Source: JALUZX01 sp964561605
GTDB taxonomy: Bacteria; Planctomycetota; UBA1135; JALUZX01
DNA: 64,000 bases
Direction of reading: 5' to 3'
Assembly (NCBI GenBank): GCA_964561605.1
Contig: CAZLQD010000042.1
Span: 1-64,000 of the forward strand
Both the position numbers and the translations under genes were made by a program. The first letter of the stretch is position 1; each line of letters begins with the position of its first letter. The notes below the pieces were generated by a model that worked only from the letters and a program-made list of their open reading frames with translations, was not told where the DNA came from and made no database searches. Below are positions 49,163-56,247 of this stretch, piece by piece.

Positions 49163-50613
49163 TTTCCTCCTCCTTGGCCGGAGTTGATGGATCCGAGGGA
49201 GTAGCCCTGGGCCTGGTACATGGAGATCAGGTTCTCGTAACCGGCGAACCTGCGGACCAGGTTCTCCTCGTACTTGGCGACCCGGTCCTCCTCCCTCCGG
49301 ATGCGGTCGTCCAGTTGCTTGATGATGTCGTCGAGGCCGTCCAGGCGGGTCTTGATCAAGCCGTCCACCGTGTCGGTCAGGTCGTCCACGGTGGTGTACA
49401 TCCTGTCGGCGATCCCGACGCCGGACTTGGTGAAGAGGTCCTTCACGTCCTGCTCGTCGTTCTGGAGGGCCTCCTCGAACTTGGAACGGGTGAAGGTGAG
49501 CTTCCCTTCCTTGTCCGAATCGATGCCCACCAGGGCCAGCATGGTGTAGGTCCCGCCCGTGGCGGCCAGGCCTCCCGCCAGGGAGCGGAGCTGGTTCTGG
49601 ATCGTGGTGAGGGTGAAATCCCCCAGGAGGACTCCCTCGGCCTTTCCCTTCTCTCCCACCTTGCCCTGGCCGTTGATGAAATCCACCACGGCGTTGTAGT
49701 CGTCCACGAAGTCCTGGATCTTGTCCTCGATGGCCGAGGCGTCGGTGGATACTGTGAGGTTGGTATCCGGGTTGGAACCGTTCGGGTCGTGGGTCTTGAG
49801 GAGATTCAGGGTGACGCCTGGAATCGCGTCGGTGATGGTGTTCGTCCCCCGGGTGATCTGGATCCCGTTTATGGTGACCTTGGCGTCCTGGGCGGACTGG
49901 AATTTCCCGCTGGTCACGCCCCCGTCCCCCGTGTTGATCTCGTTGACCAGGTTCACCAGGTCCTGGTCCCCGTCGTCGGTGGAGAGGGTGAAGGCGTTGT
50001 CCGTTCCCGCCTCTTTCGAGGAGATGACGAGCTGGTACCGGTTGGTTCCGCTCCCCGTGTCGATCACAGTGGCGGTGACGCCGGCGTCGGCGTCGTTGAT
50101 GGCCCCGGCGATCCCTTGCAGGGTGTTGTTGTTCTGGTCGATGACGATGTCGTGCTTCTTGCCGTCGATGGTGATGGTGAGGGTGCCGGTGCCGTGGGCC
50201 GTGGAGTCCTTGTCGGCGTATAGGGCGCTCTTGTTGCGCTGAACCGTAGCGAGCTGGTTCACCGAGATCTGCCACGTACCCTGCTGGGCGGAGTGGGACG
50301 CCGTGGCCGTGAAGAACCCCTCGTCGTCGGGGGTGGCCTTGAACTCCAGGAAGTTCGTGGACTTCCGGATGGCGTCCAGGCTCTTCTTCAAGTCGTTCAG
50401 CTTGTCCTGGAGGGAGTTGAAGGCGTCCTTCTGGGACTTGGCGAAGGCCTTCTTGCGCTCCAGGGCCTTGATGGGAAGCCGTTCCAGGGCGACGAGCTGG
50501 GAGATGATCTTCTTTGTGTCCAGGCCCGAGGCGAGGCCGCCGAACTGGAACATGCCCATCCCCGAGGTGCTGTACCCCACGGAGTTGGTGCCTCCCATGC
50601 CGTAGGTACTCAT
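49159..50613 (-). CDS. fliD: Flagellar filament capping protein FliD
   Basis: FliD caps the growing flagellar filament and guides flagellin folding. The 484-residue protein has the N-terminal motif FQFGGLASGLDTKKIISQLVALERLPI, followed by a coiled coil (KAFAKSQKDAFNSLQDKLND). The variable middle contains Thr/Asp-rich beta repeats (TGTLTITIDGKKHDIVIDQN). The C-terminal helices include GIADRMYTTVDDLTD, then RIRREEDRVAKYEENLVRRF and the usual MYQAQGYSLGSIN. Length and both conserved ends are intact. It starts 113 nt after the fliC stop, with a hairpin in the gap, and GGGAGG precedes its ATG. Confidence 0.96.
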   Translation of the reverse strand: MSTYGMGGTNSVGYSTSGMGMFQFGGLASGLDTKKIISQLVALERLPIKALERKKAFAKSQKDAFNSLQDKLNDLKKSLDAIRKSTNFLEFKATPDDEGFFTATASHSAQQGTWQISVNQLATVQRNKSALYADKDSTAHGTGTLTITIDGKKHDIVIDQNNNTLQGIAGAINDADAGVTATVIDTGSGTNRYQLVISSKEAGTDNAFTLSTDDGDQDLVNLVNEINTGDGGVTSGKFQSAQDAKVTINGIQITRGTNTITDAIPGVTLNLLKTHDPNGSNPDTNLTVSTDASAIEDKIQDFVDDYNAVVDFINGQGKVGEKGKAEGVLLGDFTLTTIQNQLRSLAGGLAATGGTYTMLALVGIDSDKEGKLTFTRSKFEEALQNDEQDVKDLFTKSGVGIADRMYTTVDDLTDTVDGLIKTRLDGLDDIIKQLDDRIRREEDRVAKYEENLVRRFAGYENLISMYQAQGYSLGSINSGQGGGK

Positions 50614-50653
50614 AGTCAGGATCCTCCCGTTACGCCGGCTCCTTCGACAGGAC

Positions 50654-50682
50654 GCCTTCCCGGGCTCGAGGCCCGGGAAGGC
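50654..50682 (-). terminator. Hairpin between fliC and fliD
   Basis: GCCTTCCCGGGC (50654-50665) pairs perfectly with 50671-50682 around a 5-nt loop. On the minus strand it lies about 44 nt after the flagellin stop and 41 nt before the fliD ATG. No T-run follows. It may end most fliC transcripts, or protect their 3-prime end while letting some read into fliD. Confidence 0.6.
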
Positions 50683-50691
50683 ACCCTCTAT

Positions 50692-50699
50692 CTATCGGC
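50692..50699 (-). promoter_or_regulatory. Weak sigma-28-type -10 element before fliD
   Basis: On the minus strand the sequence reads GCCGATAG, 7 of 8 matches to the flagellar sigma-28 -10 consensus. It lies 79 nt before the fliD ATG, between the fliC stop and the hairpin. No convincing -35 is seen at the right spacing. Confidence 0.35.
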
Positions 50700-50725
50700 T
50701 CCAGGACCCTTCCCGGTGGAGTTTC

Positions 50726-51553
50726 CTAGCCCAGGAGCTTCAGGGCCGCCTGGGGTCCCGCGTTGGCCTGGCCCAGGATGGAGATGGCCGCCTGCTGGAG
50801 GATGGAGTTCCTCGTGAGCTGGGCCGTCTCGTAGGCCACGTCCACGTCGCGGATCCGGCTCTGGGCGGCGCTCAGGTTCTCCCTGGTGCTTCCCAGGTTG
50901 GCGATGGTGGAGGCCAACCGGTTCTGGATGGCGCCGAAGTCGCCCCGGAGCTGGGAGACGGTGTTGATGGCGCTGTCGATCTGGCTGATGGCGAAGCTCG
51001 TGTCTCCCGTGGAGCCGATGTTGAGGGTGCTGAGGCCCAGGGAGGTGGAGAGGGCCGGCGAGAGGCTCACGCTGATCTGGTTGATCGAGGAGTCCGTGCC
51101 GATGCCCACCTGGAAGGAGGCGGTGGTGACGCTCCCGTCCAGGAGGTGGATCCCGTTGAACTCGGTGGACTTGGCGATCCGGTTCACCTCGCTCACCAGG
51201 GCGCTGAACTCTTCCTGCAGGGTGTCCTTGTCGTTGTTGGAGACCGACCCGTTGGAGGCCTGGACGGCCAGCTCGCGCAACCGGACCAGGATGTTGCTCA
51301 CCTCGTTCAGGGCGCCCTCGCCGGTCTGGACCAGGGAGACGCCGTCGTTGGCGTTCCGCTCGGCCTGGGCGAGCGAACGGATCTGGGCGCGGAGCCTCTC
51401 GCTGATGGCCAGGCCGGCCGAATCGTCGGCGGCCGTGGCGATCCGAAGGCCCGTGGAGAGGTGCTGGAAGTTGCGGAAGAGCCTCTGGTTTACGGAAAAG
51501 AGATTCCGCTGCGCGTTGACCGAGGCGATGTTGGTGTTGACTCTGAGACCCAT
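50726..51553 (-). CDS. fliC: Flagellin
   Basis: This is the filament structural protein, 275 residues. It has a complete D0/D1 N-terminus (GLRVNTNIASVNAQRNL, then LSTGLRIATAADDSAGLAIS, LVRLRELAVQASNGSVSN) and C-terminus (LGSTRENLSAAQSRIRDVDVAYETAQLTRNSILQQAA, in two blocks, ending GPQAALKLLG). The variable D2/D3 region is missing, so this is a minimal flagellin. The central region is Ser/Thr-rich (GSTGDTSFAISQID), with possible glycosylation sites. The start is the ATG after a GGGGAAGGAA site; an in-frame upstream extension is not coding-like. An exact sigma-28 -10 element sits about 93 nt upstream. Confidence 0.97.
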   Translation of the reverse strand: MGLRVNTNIASVNAQRNLFSVNQRLFRNFQHLSTGLRIATAADDSAGLAISERLRAQIRSLAQAERNANDGVSLVQTGEGALNEVSNILVRLRELAVQASNGSVSNNDKDTLQEEFSALVSEVNRIAKSTEFNGIHLLDGSVTTASFQVGIGTDSSINQISVSLSPALSTSLGLSTLNIGSTGDTSFAISQIDSAINTVSQLRGDFGAIQNRLASTIANLGSTRENLSAAQSRIRDVDVAYETAQLTRNSILQQAAISILGQANAGPQAALKLLG

Positions 51554-51645
51554 GGTTCCTTCCCCTTTTCCTTTCTCCCTTCTTTCTTTTGCGACTCCCC
51601 GTCCGGCCTGGGCCGGCGTCCCCGGGGGAGGTTCCAGTGGCGGGA

Positions 51646-51673
51646 TTATCGGCAGGTGTGGGGAAGAACTGAA
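51646..51673 (-). promoter_or_regulatory. Sigma-28 (FliA-type) promoter of flagellin gene
   Basis: On the minus strand GCCGATAA (51653 to 51646) is an exact match to the sigma-28 -10 consensus. It is preceded by TTCAGTTC (51673 to 51666) after a 12-nt spacer, a partial match to TAAAGTTT. The promoter reads toward fliC, leaving a leader of about 85 nt. It implies a FliA homologue elsewhere in the genome. Confidence 0.75.
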
Positions 51674-51759
51674 CATCGAGGTGAAAAAAAAGGACAGGAC
51701 GCCGCTGGATCGAAGCGACTCAAGTCGGACGCCCGGTGTGCCGATCCATCCCTTGGCAG

Positions 51760-51778
51760 GGAGCGTTCCGCTCCTTTT
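51760..51778 (+). terminator. Small hairpin with T-run before the first sigma-54 regulator
   Basis: GGAGCG and CGCTCC flank a TTC loop and are followed by TTTT. It lies 24 nt before the regulator ATG on the plus strand. It could be an attenuator or part of a leader; it is short and uncertain. No sigma-54 site with correct GG-N10-GC spacing was found in the 51554-51801 gap. Confidence 0.3.
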
Positions 51779-51801
51779 CGGATCCAACAGGGAGTCGCGC
51801 G

Positions 51802-53295
51802 ATGAAACAGACACTGCAGGAAGGTACGGCACGGATCCTGGTGATCGACGACGAGGAGAGCGTCCGGAAGGGGCTGATCTCCATCCTGATCAGGGAGGGG
51901 CACATCGCCGAGGGCGCCTCCTCGGCCGAAGACGGCCTGGCCGCGGCGGAACGGAACCGTTACGACCTGGTCTTCCTGGACGTGCGGCTCCCCGGGACGG
52001 ACGGGATCGGCCTCATCCCGAGGCTCAGGTCCAAGTGCAATCCCCCCGAGGTAGTGGTCCTCACTGGCTACGGGAGCGTCCCCTCCGCAGTGGAGGCCAT
52101 GAAGAGGGGCGCCCTGGACTACGTGGAGAAACCCTTCCACACGGACAAGATCCTCTCCCTCGTGCGCCGTGTGCTGGAACTCAACTACTTGAAGGAAGAG
52201 GTGGACCGCCTCAGGGGGCAGGTCCGCCAGCTTACGGCCCCCCGGATCGTAGGACAGTCCCGGGCCATCCTGGGAGTGCTCGCCGCCGTGGACCGGGTGG
52301 CCTTGAGCCCCACCACGACGGTTCTCGTGAAAGGTGAGAGCGGGACCGGCAAGGAGCTCGTGGCCCGGGCCATCCACGACAGGAGCGCCCGCCACGACAG
52401 GCCCTTCATCGCCGTCAACTGCGCGGCCTTCACCGAGTCCCTCCTGGAGACGGAACTCTTCGGGTACGAGCCGGGTTCCTTCACGGGCGCTTCGGGAGAG
52501 GGCAAGGACGGCCTTCTTGCGGCGGCCCAGACGGGCACCCTCTTCCTGGACGAGATCTCCGAGATGAGTACGGTCCTACAGGCCAAGCTCCTGCGGGTCC
52601 TCCAGGAGAGGTGCTACCGCAAGGTGGGAGGCGTGGAGGACATCCCCCTGGACGTGAGGATCATCGCCTCGACCAACAGGGACCTGGAACGGATGGTGAA
52701 GGAAGGCCTCTTCAGGGAGGACCTCTTCTACAGGCTCGACGTCATGCCCATCCGGGTGCCGCCCCTCAGGGAGCGGCGGGAGGACATCCCCCTCTTGGCC
52801 CACCACTTCCTGGCCCAGTTCTCCTCCCAGATGGGAAAACTCCTGCGGGGTTTCTCCGAGGAGGCCATGGAGAACCTGACCGAGCGCCACTGGCCGGGCA
52901 ACGTGAGGGAACTCCGCAACGCCGTGGAATACGCGGCCATCACCTGCCCGGGAGGGGAGATCCAGGAGGAGCACCTCCCCGAGGCGAGGGAACCCGGGAT
53001 CACCCTCACCCGCTCCGAGGACGTCCTGGTCCTTCCCGGGTCGGACAGGAGCATCCGGGCCATGGAGGAGGTCCTCATCCGGAGGGTCCTGGAGGAGACG
53101 GGATGGAACATCAGCCGGTCCGCTTCGATTCTCGGGATCAACAGGACCACTCTCTACAACAAGATCCGCCTCTACAACCTGGACCGGTCCAAGGAGGAGC
53201 CGGCACGGAAGGCGGGAAGCGGAGGGGCGGGGCCCCGCAAGGAGGTCACCCTTCCCTCCATGCCACCGAGACTTTCCTCTCCCCGGGTGCCTTGA
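51802..53295 (+). CDS. Sigma-54-dependent response regulator (NtrC family), first system
   Basis: This is a transcription activator of 497 residues with three domains. The receiver has DDEES, phospho-acceptor D60 in LVFLDVRLPG and K110. The AAA+ domain has Walker A GESGTGKE (178-185), a sigma-54 contact loop reading GSFTGA (225-230) instead of GAFTGA, Walker B GTLFLDEI, and WPGNVREL. A Fis-type helix-turn-helix (IRRVLEETGWNISRSASILG) binds DNA, and a Pro/Arg-rich tail follows. The loop change is a known tolerated variant in some family members. It diverges from fliC, which suggests control of flagellar genes. AGGGAG precedes the ATG by 8 nt. Confidence 0.93.
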   Translation: MKQTLQEGTARILVIDDEESVRKGLISILIREGHIAEGASSAEDGLAAAERNRYDLVFLDVRLPGTDGIGLIPRLRSKCNPPEVVVLTGYGSVPSAVEAMKRGALDYVEKPFHTDKILSLVRRVLELNYLKEEVDRLRGQVRQLTAPRIVGQSRAILGVLAAVDRVALSPTTTVLVKGESGTGKELVARAIHDRSARHDRPFIAVNCAAFTESLLETELFGYEPGSFTGASGEGKDGLLAAAQTGTLFLDEISEMSTVLQAKLLRVLQERCYRKVGGVEDIPLDVRIIASTNRDLERMVKEGLFREDLFYRLDVMPIRVPPLRERREDIPLLAHHFLAQFSSQMGKLLRGFSEEAMENLTERHWPGNVRELRNAVEYAAITCPGGEIQEEHLPEAREPGITLTRSEDVLVLPGSDRSIRAMEEVLIRRVLEETGWNISRSASILGINRTTLYNKIRLYNLDRSKEEPARKAGSGGAGPRKEVTLPSMPPRLSSPRVP

Positions 53296-53384
53296 AGCGG
53301 GTCAAGAGAGGTCCTTCCCCCTGCCGATCCATGATTGAAGGTGGGGGGGGAGTCCGGAAGAAGCGGCAAAGGGAGTCTTTCGGC

Positions 53385-54095
53385 GTGAACTGGAACGTTT
53401 TCCCGGCGGTCCTGGCCCACGAGCTCAGGAACCCCCTGGCCGGTGTGGCGGCCCACGTGGATCTCCTCAGGGAGATGATGGATCCCCAGGATCCGAGGTC
53501 GGAATTCCTCGAGGCCATGGAGGAGGACGTGCGCAGGATGGAGCGGGTCCTCTCCAGCCTCCTGGAATATTCCCGCCGCGGAAAACCCAGGAAGCGGCCC
53601 GTCCGGGCGGCGGCCTTCCTGGAGGGCCTGGCCGAGGGTTTCCGGAGGAGGGCCTGCGCCCGGGGCGTGGAGGTCCGCCTGGACCTGGAGCCCGCCCTGG
53701 GGACGGTTCCCATGGACCCGGGCCTGGTGGAGCGGGTCCTCGGCAACCTGGTGGAGAACGCCTTCCGGGTCCTGGAAGGCCGGGGCGGGACGGTCCGGAT
53801 CTCCGCCAGGATGAGGGGTGACTTCCTGGAGGTCTCCTGCGCCGACGACGGGCCCGGGATTCCGGAGGAGGAGAAACAGAAGATATTCGAGCCCTTCTTC
53901 ACCCGATCGGCCAAGGGCCTGGGCCTCGGCCTCCCCCTGGCGAGGAAGATCGTGGAGGAGCACGGCGGGACCTTGGAGGTGGATTCGGCCCCCGGAAAGG
54001 GGGCGGTCTTCACCTTCACCCTTCCCGCCCGTTCCGAGAGGGGGGAGACCCTGGAAATCCTGGAGGCGGCAGGTGGCGCGGCTGTTGCTCGTTGA
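53385..54095 (+). CDS. Cytoplasmic sensor histidine kinase, first system
   Basis: The 236-residue protein has no membrane helix and no sensor domain. HisKA opens PAVLAHELRNPLAGVAAHV (H12 with this start), and the ATPase part has the N-box LGNLVENAFRVL, G1 ADDGPGIPEE, an F-box PFF and G2 GLGLGLPLARKI. It is a minimal kinase that probably senses through a partner. I prefer GTG 53385, with AAAGGGAG 9 nt upstream. ATG 53331 is also in frame but lacks a ribosome site and its codons are less biased; it would make 254 residues. It probably phosphorylates the upstream regulator and the downstream receiver. Confidence 0.88.
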   Translation: MNWNVFPAVLAHELRNPLAGVAAHVDLLREMMDPQDPRSEFLEAMEEDVRRMERVLSSLLEYSRRGKPRKRPVRAAAFLEGLAEGFRRRACARGVEVRLDLEPALGTVPMDPGLVERVLGNLVENAFRVLEGRGGTVRISARMRGDFLEVSCADDGPGIPEEEKQKIFEPFFTRSAKGLGLGLPLARKIVEEHGGTLEVDSAPGKGAVFTFTLPARSERGETLEILEAAGGAAVAR

Positions 54096-54549
54096 CGACG
54101 AGGAAGGGGCCCGCAGGGCCCTGGCGGCCTTTCTCAGGCTTTCGGGCCACCAGGTGGCAGAGGCGGGAGGGGTCCGGGAAGGCCTGGAGAAGGCCGCGGA
54201 GACTCTTCCCCATGCCCTGGTCTGTGACTTCCGGATGGAAGACGGGACCGGCCTGGACCTGGCCCGCCGGCTCCGGGCCCAGGATCCGGGGCTCAAGGTG
54301 GTCCTTCTCACGGGATTCGCCGACCGGGAAGTGGAGGAGGGAACGGGCGGCGCCGTGGACCTGGTGATGGAGAAGCCCGCCAGGCCGAGGCGGGTCCGGG
54401 CCGCCCTGGAGGAACTTCTGGCCCGGAAACCCGGGGACCCGATCCTCCAGGCGGAAGCCGGAACCCGGGAGGTCTCCCCCGGGCGGATCTCCCCGGGAGC
54501 CAGGGCCCGGAGAGAGGAGCGGAGGCTTCTCTGGGGCGAGGAGGAATGA
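54073..54549 (+). CDS. Stand-alone receiver-domain protein
   Basis: The 158-residue protein has one receiver domain. Acidic DDEEG lies near residue 8, the phospho-acceptor Asp is in ALVCDFRMEDGTG, LLTGF supplies the switch Thr, and MEKPARPRR holds the Lys. No DNA-binding or enzymatic output follows; the last 40 residues are Arg/Glu-rich. It starts within the kinase gene at a GTG with GGAGG 7 nt upstream (23-nt overlap), so it is likely a second target or a phosphate sink of that kinase. Confidence 0.88.
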   Translation: MARLLLVDDEEGARRALAAFLRLSGHQVAEAGGVREGLEKAAETLPHALVCDFRMEDGTGLDLARRLRAQDPGLKVVLLTGFADREVEEGTGGAVDLVMEKPARPRRVRAALEELLARKPGDPILQAEAGTREVSPGRISPGARARREERRLLWGEEE

Positions 54550-54558
54550 GGAGGCCCG

Positions 54559-56247
54559 GTGGCTGAAGAGAAGGACCGGATCCAGGACCAGGAGAGGGTG
54601 GAGGAGCCTGTCCCGGAGGAGACCCCCGGGACGGGTGAGGCTCCCTCTCCACCCGGCCCTCCCTCTTCTCCCGGCACCGGAGAGGAGGAGCGGCTCCTCG
54701 AGGGCGCCGGGGGGAACTCCGTCGCCGGGGAGGAAGGGAAGGCCGAAGGGGAGGATCCTTCCTCCCCTGCAGGAGGGGAGGAAGGGGCCTCGACGGAGAC
54801 CGGGGGGGAGGAGTCCCCGGCGGAAGAAGAGGGAGCTCCCCTGGAGGCCGGGGAAGAGAGGGAGCCTGCAGGCGGGGAAAGCCTCTTCGAGGGAAATCCC
54901 GGCAAGGAGGACCTGGAGAAGGCCGTGGAGGCGGCCCTCTTCGCCGGGGAGGAAGACTCCCGGCAGGAACCTTCCGATCCGGAGGAGGGGATCTCCGGCG
55001 GGGACACGGAAGGAGTGAAGGAAGAAAACCGGGAGGAGGAAAAGGCCTCCCGGAAGGAAGGAGATCCCGGGGATGGGGAAGACCGTGCCCCCGAGCCGGT
55101 CCCTTCCGGCGGAGAGGAGGAGGCCTCCGGCCCGCCGGAGGAGACTTCCCTCCCGGCGGCGGAGGGAGAGGTCGCCCCGGAAGGGGAGAAGGAAGAGGCG
55201 GCTTCACCACCGCTGGAAGAAGAGCTTTCCTCCTCCCCCGAGGCTCCGGCGGACTCCCGGGTATCCGGAGATGGGACCGGAGGAGAGGGACCGGCGGAAG
55301 AGGAGGAGGACTACGAATTCGACCTGGAAGGGATCAGCCTGGACGACCCTTCCGAGGAGGAAGAGGAGGATTCCGGCGGGGCGGAGGAGGCGAAGGCCGA
55401 CGGAGAGGGCGGGTCCGCCGCGGCGGGACCCGGGAAGGCTCCTCCCTCCGAGGAGGTCTGGCCCGAGGACGAGGAAGAAGGGAAGCCCCTCCTGGTTTCT
55501 CTCAAGGAGAGACTCCAGGCCGTCCCCAGGAGGAAGCTCGGTATCGCCGCCGTCCTGGTGGTGGCCCCCCTTCTCGCGGTCCTCTTCCTGGGACTTCCGG
55601 TGAGGCGGATCGAAAGAGTGCCTCCCAAGCCGAGGATTCCCGATGCTGTGGCCCCAGGGCGGAGCGGGAGGGCCCGGGAGATCCCTGGGGGGGTCCCCCG
55701 GGACGTGCCGGGTTACCTTCCCCCTGTGGTCCTCCGCAGGAATCCTCCCCCTCCCGCGAAGGACAGGCCCCCCCTGTGGGCCGCGGCCGAGCAGAAGGCC
55801 CGGGCCGGAGACTACGCCGGGGCCATCATCCTCCTGGAGAAATACCTGGCCGGGAATCCCCCCTTGAGCCCCGAGGAGAAGAGCGACGCCTGGTACGACC
55901 TCTCCAGGTGGTACAGGAAGGTGGGGGACAAGGAGACCTCCAGGAAGTATTTCTCCATGGCCCTGGATACGACCTGGACCTCTCTCGGCCCCAAGGAACT
56001 CTTCCTTGGCGGGCTGGAACTCCACAAGGCCGGGAAATACCGCCAGGCGCGTCGCTACTTCGCCGCCTTCCTCCTCCAGGAGGACCTGATGGTCCCCGAG
56101 CTCAAGAAGAAGATCTCCCAGGCCTGGTATCTCCTCGCCGAGGGATACCGCCTGGAGGCCGAGGCGGGTGAGAAGGCCCAGGAGCGGCGGGAGGACGCCC
56201 TGCGCAAGGCCGCCGCGGCCGGAAAGAAGGGAGGCAAGGGAAGATGA
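54559..56247 (+). CDS. Acidic disordered single-pass membrane protein with TPR domain
   Basis: The 562-residue protein has a strongly acidic, Glu/Gly/Pro/Ser-rich N-terminus of about 320 residues (cytoplasmic side) with repeats of EEE and no apparent fold. One membrane helix follows (LGIAAVLVVAPLLAVLFLGL, about 328-347), then a Pro-rich stretch and a periplasmic helical domain (about 415-540) with TPR-like units AAEQKARAGDYAGAIILLEK, AWYDLSRWYRKVGDKETSRK and FLGGLELHKAGKYRQARRYF. The tail is basic. I do not recognise the family. Build and context suggest it links a cytoplasmic partner to the envelope. It starts 9 nt after the receiver gene, and the stop overlaps the next ATG. Confidence 0.85.
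   Translation: MAEEKDRIQDQERVEEPVPEETPGTGEAPSPPGPPSSPGTGEEERLLEGAGGNSVAGEEGKAEGEDPSSPAGGEEGASTETGGEESPAEEEGAPLEAGEEREPAGGESLFEGNPGKEDLEKAVEAALFAGEEDSRQEPSDPEEGISGGDTEGVKEENREEEKASRKEGDPGDGEDRAPEPVPSGGEEEASGPPEETSLPAAEGEVAPEGEKEEAASPPLEEELSSSPEAPADSRVSGDGTGGEGPAEEEEDYEFDLEGISLDDPSEEEEEDSGGAEEAKADGEGGSAAAGPGKAPPSEEVWPEDEEEGKPLLVSLKERLQAVPRRKLGIAAVLVVAPLLAVLFLGLPVRRIERVPPKPRIPDAVAPGRSGRAREIPGGVPRDVPGYLPPVVLRRNPPPPAKDRPPLWAAAEQKARAGDYAGAIILLEKYLAGNPPLSPEEKSDAWYDLSRWYRKVGDKETSRKYFSMALDTTWTSLGPKELFLGGLELHKAGKYRQARRYFAAFLLQEDLMVPELKKKISQAWYLLAEGYRLEAEAGEKAQERREDALRKAAAAGKKGGKGR

Noticed and set aside
51554..51801. Sigma-54 promoter in the fliC/regulator divergent region (TTGGCAGGGAGCG near 51753)
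   Set aside because: The GG and GC pairs are not 10 nt apart on either strand, so the spacing rule fails.
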